A stretch of DNA of 5,849 nucleotides from RGIG3009 sp964470515 (GTDB lineage Bacteria; Bacillota; Clostridia; Oscillospirales; Acutalibacteraceae). The stretch covers positions 1 to 5,849 of the forward strand of contig CAYYDD010000077.1 in NCBI GenBank assembly GCA_964470515.1. The letters run 5' to 3'. Below are positions 5,787 to 5,849 of this stretch, one piece after another (position 1 is the first letter of the stretch; every line of letters begins with the position of its first letter). Made by a program: the position numbers and the translations under genes. A model generated the notes under the pieces. The model did no database searches. It saw nothing but the letters and a program-made list of their open reading frames with translations, and was not told where the DNA came from.

Positions 5787-5849
5787 CTATTTGTTGGATT
5801 TACGGCGGTTATGCTCTTTGCAAAGCATTTGACCGTTGGCAATTTCGGT
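5787..5849 (-). CDS. C-terminal end of a probable HNH endonuclease, truncated by the window edge
   Basis: Only the last 20 codons and the TAG stop (5789-5787) are in the window; the gene continues beyond the right edge on the minus strand. The end of the protein, NGQMLCKEHNRRKSNK, matches the final part of the HNH nuclease fold, where N-x-Q-x-LC-x-x-HN-R-x-K follows the catalytic HH/DH motif (that motif would lie outside). The Asn in HNR corresponds to the N of HNH and the last conserved metal-site region. Such proteins occur in restriction/defence systems, phages and mobile elements; this fragment cannot say which. Half of its codons end in A or T, more than in the neighbouring operon, but the sample is tiny. 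It is convergent with the S41 gene. Confidence 0.65.
   Translation of the reverse strand, partial: TEIANGQMLCKEHNRRKSNK

Noticed and set aside
1..5849. CRISPR array, tRNA, rRNA, insertion sequence or attachment site
   Set aside because: No regularly spaced direct repeats, cloverleaf, rRNA-like sequence or terminal inverted repeats flanking a transposase were found by eye.

Overview
The window looks like a chromosomal piece of a moderately GC-rich Clostridia-type Firmicute, probably near Oscillospiraceae/Ruminococcaceae. This is inferred from strong AGGAGG-type ribosome binding sites, sigma-A-like promoters, a PucR/CdaR-type regulator, and an ftsE-ftsX-M23-S41 gene order typical of Gram-positive cell-wall loci. 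No species can be assigned from sequence alone.

Layout. Positions 1-67 may hold the 5' end of a leftward gene: a start with an SD-like sequence and an upstream -10 candidate, but only 15 codons before an in-frame TAG. Positions about 68-307 are an AT-rich divergent control region with a clear rightward promoter (TTGAAA-N17-TAAAAT). Positions 308-1393 encode a CdaR/PucR-family transcription factor. The 107-base gap after it carries an extended -10 promoter and, almost exactly at the predicted +1, a perfect 9-bp hairpin. Positions 1501-4310 encode FtsE, FtsX and a secreted coiled-coil M23 endopeptidase. Positions 4334-5587 encode a membrane-anchored S41/CtpA-like protein. The operon ends at a strong intrinsic terminator (5592-5623). 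A second, longer bidirectional terminator-like hairpin (5675-5710) and two more hairpins (5728-5765) follow. At the right edge is the last 20 codons of a leftward gene with an HNH-nuclease-like C-terminus.

How the genes work together. FtsE (ATPase) and FtsX (membrane subunit) form a type VII ABC complex that transmits ATP-driven motion across the membrane to a coiled-coil peptidoglycan hydrolase. The M23 protein is the obvious partner, and unlike E. coli EnvC it keeps all its zinc and catalytic histidines. The S41 protein would sit on the same membrane face. The ftsEX-ctp linkage is known, for example ftsE-ftsX-ctpB in Bacillus subtilis.

The most notable observation is that the S41 protein appears to lack its catalytic serine. 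The lysine (K319) and glutamine (Q323) of the catalytic centre are in place, but the residue exactly 25 positions before the lysine, where the nucleophilic serine should be, is Gly294 (STTGEAE instead of a STASAAE/SASASE-type motif). This suggests an S41 pseudoprotease inside an FtsEX-hydrolase operon, perhaps a PDZ-containing scaffold or regulator of the hydrolase. The rest of the operon looks like ordinary core cell-envelope machinery, and the right edge may be the border of an accessory region.
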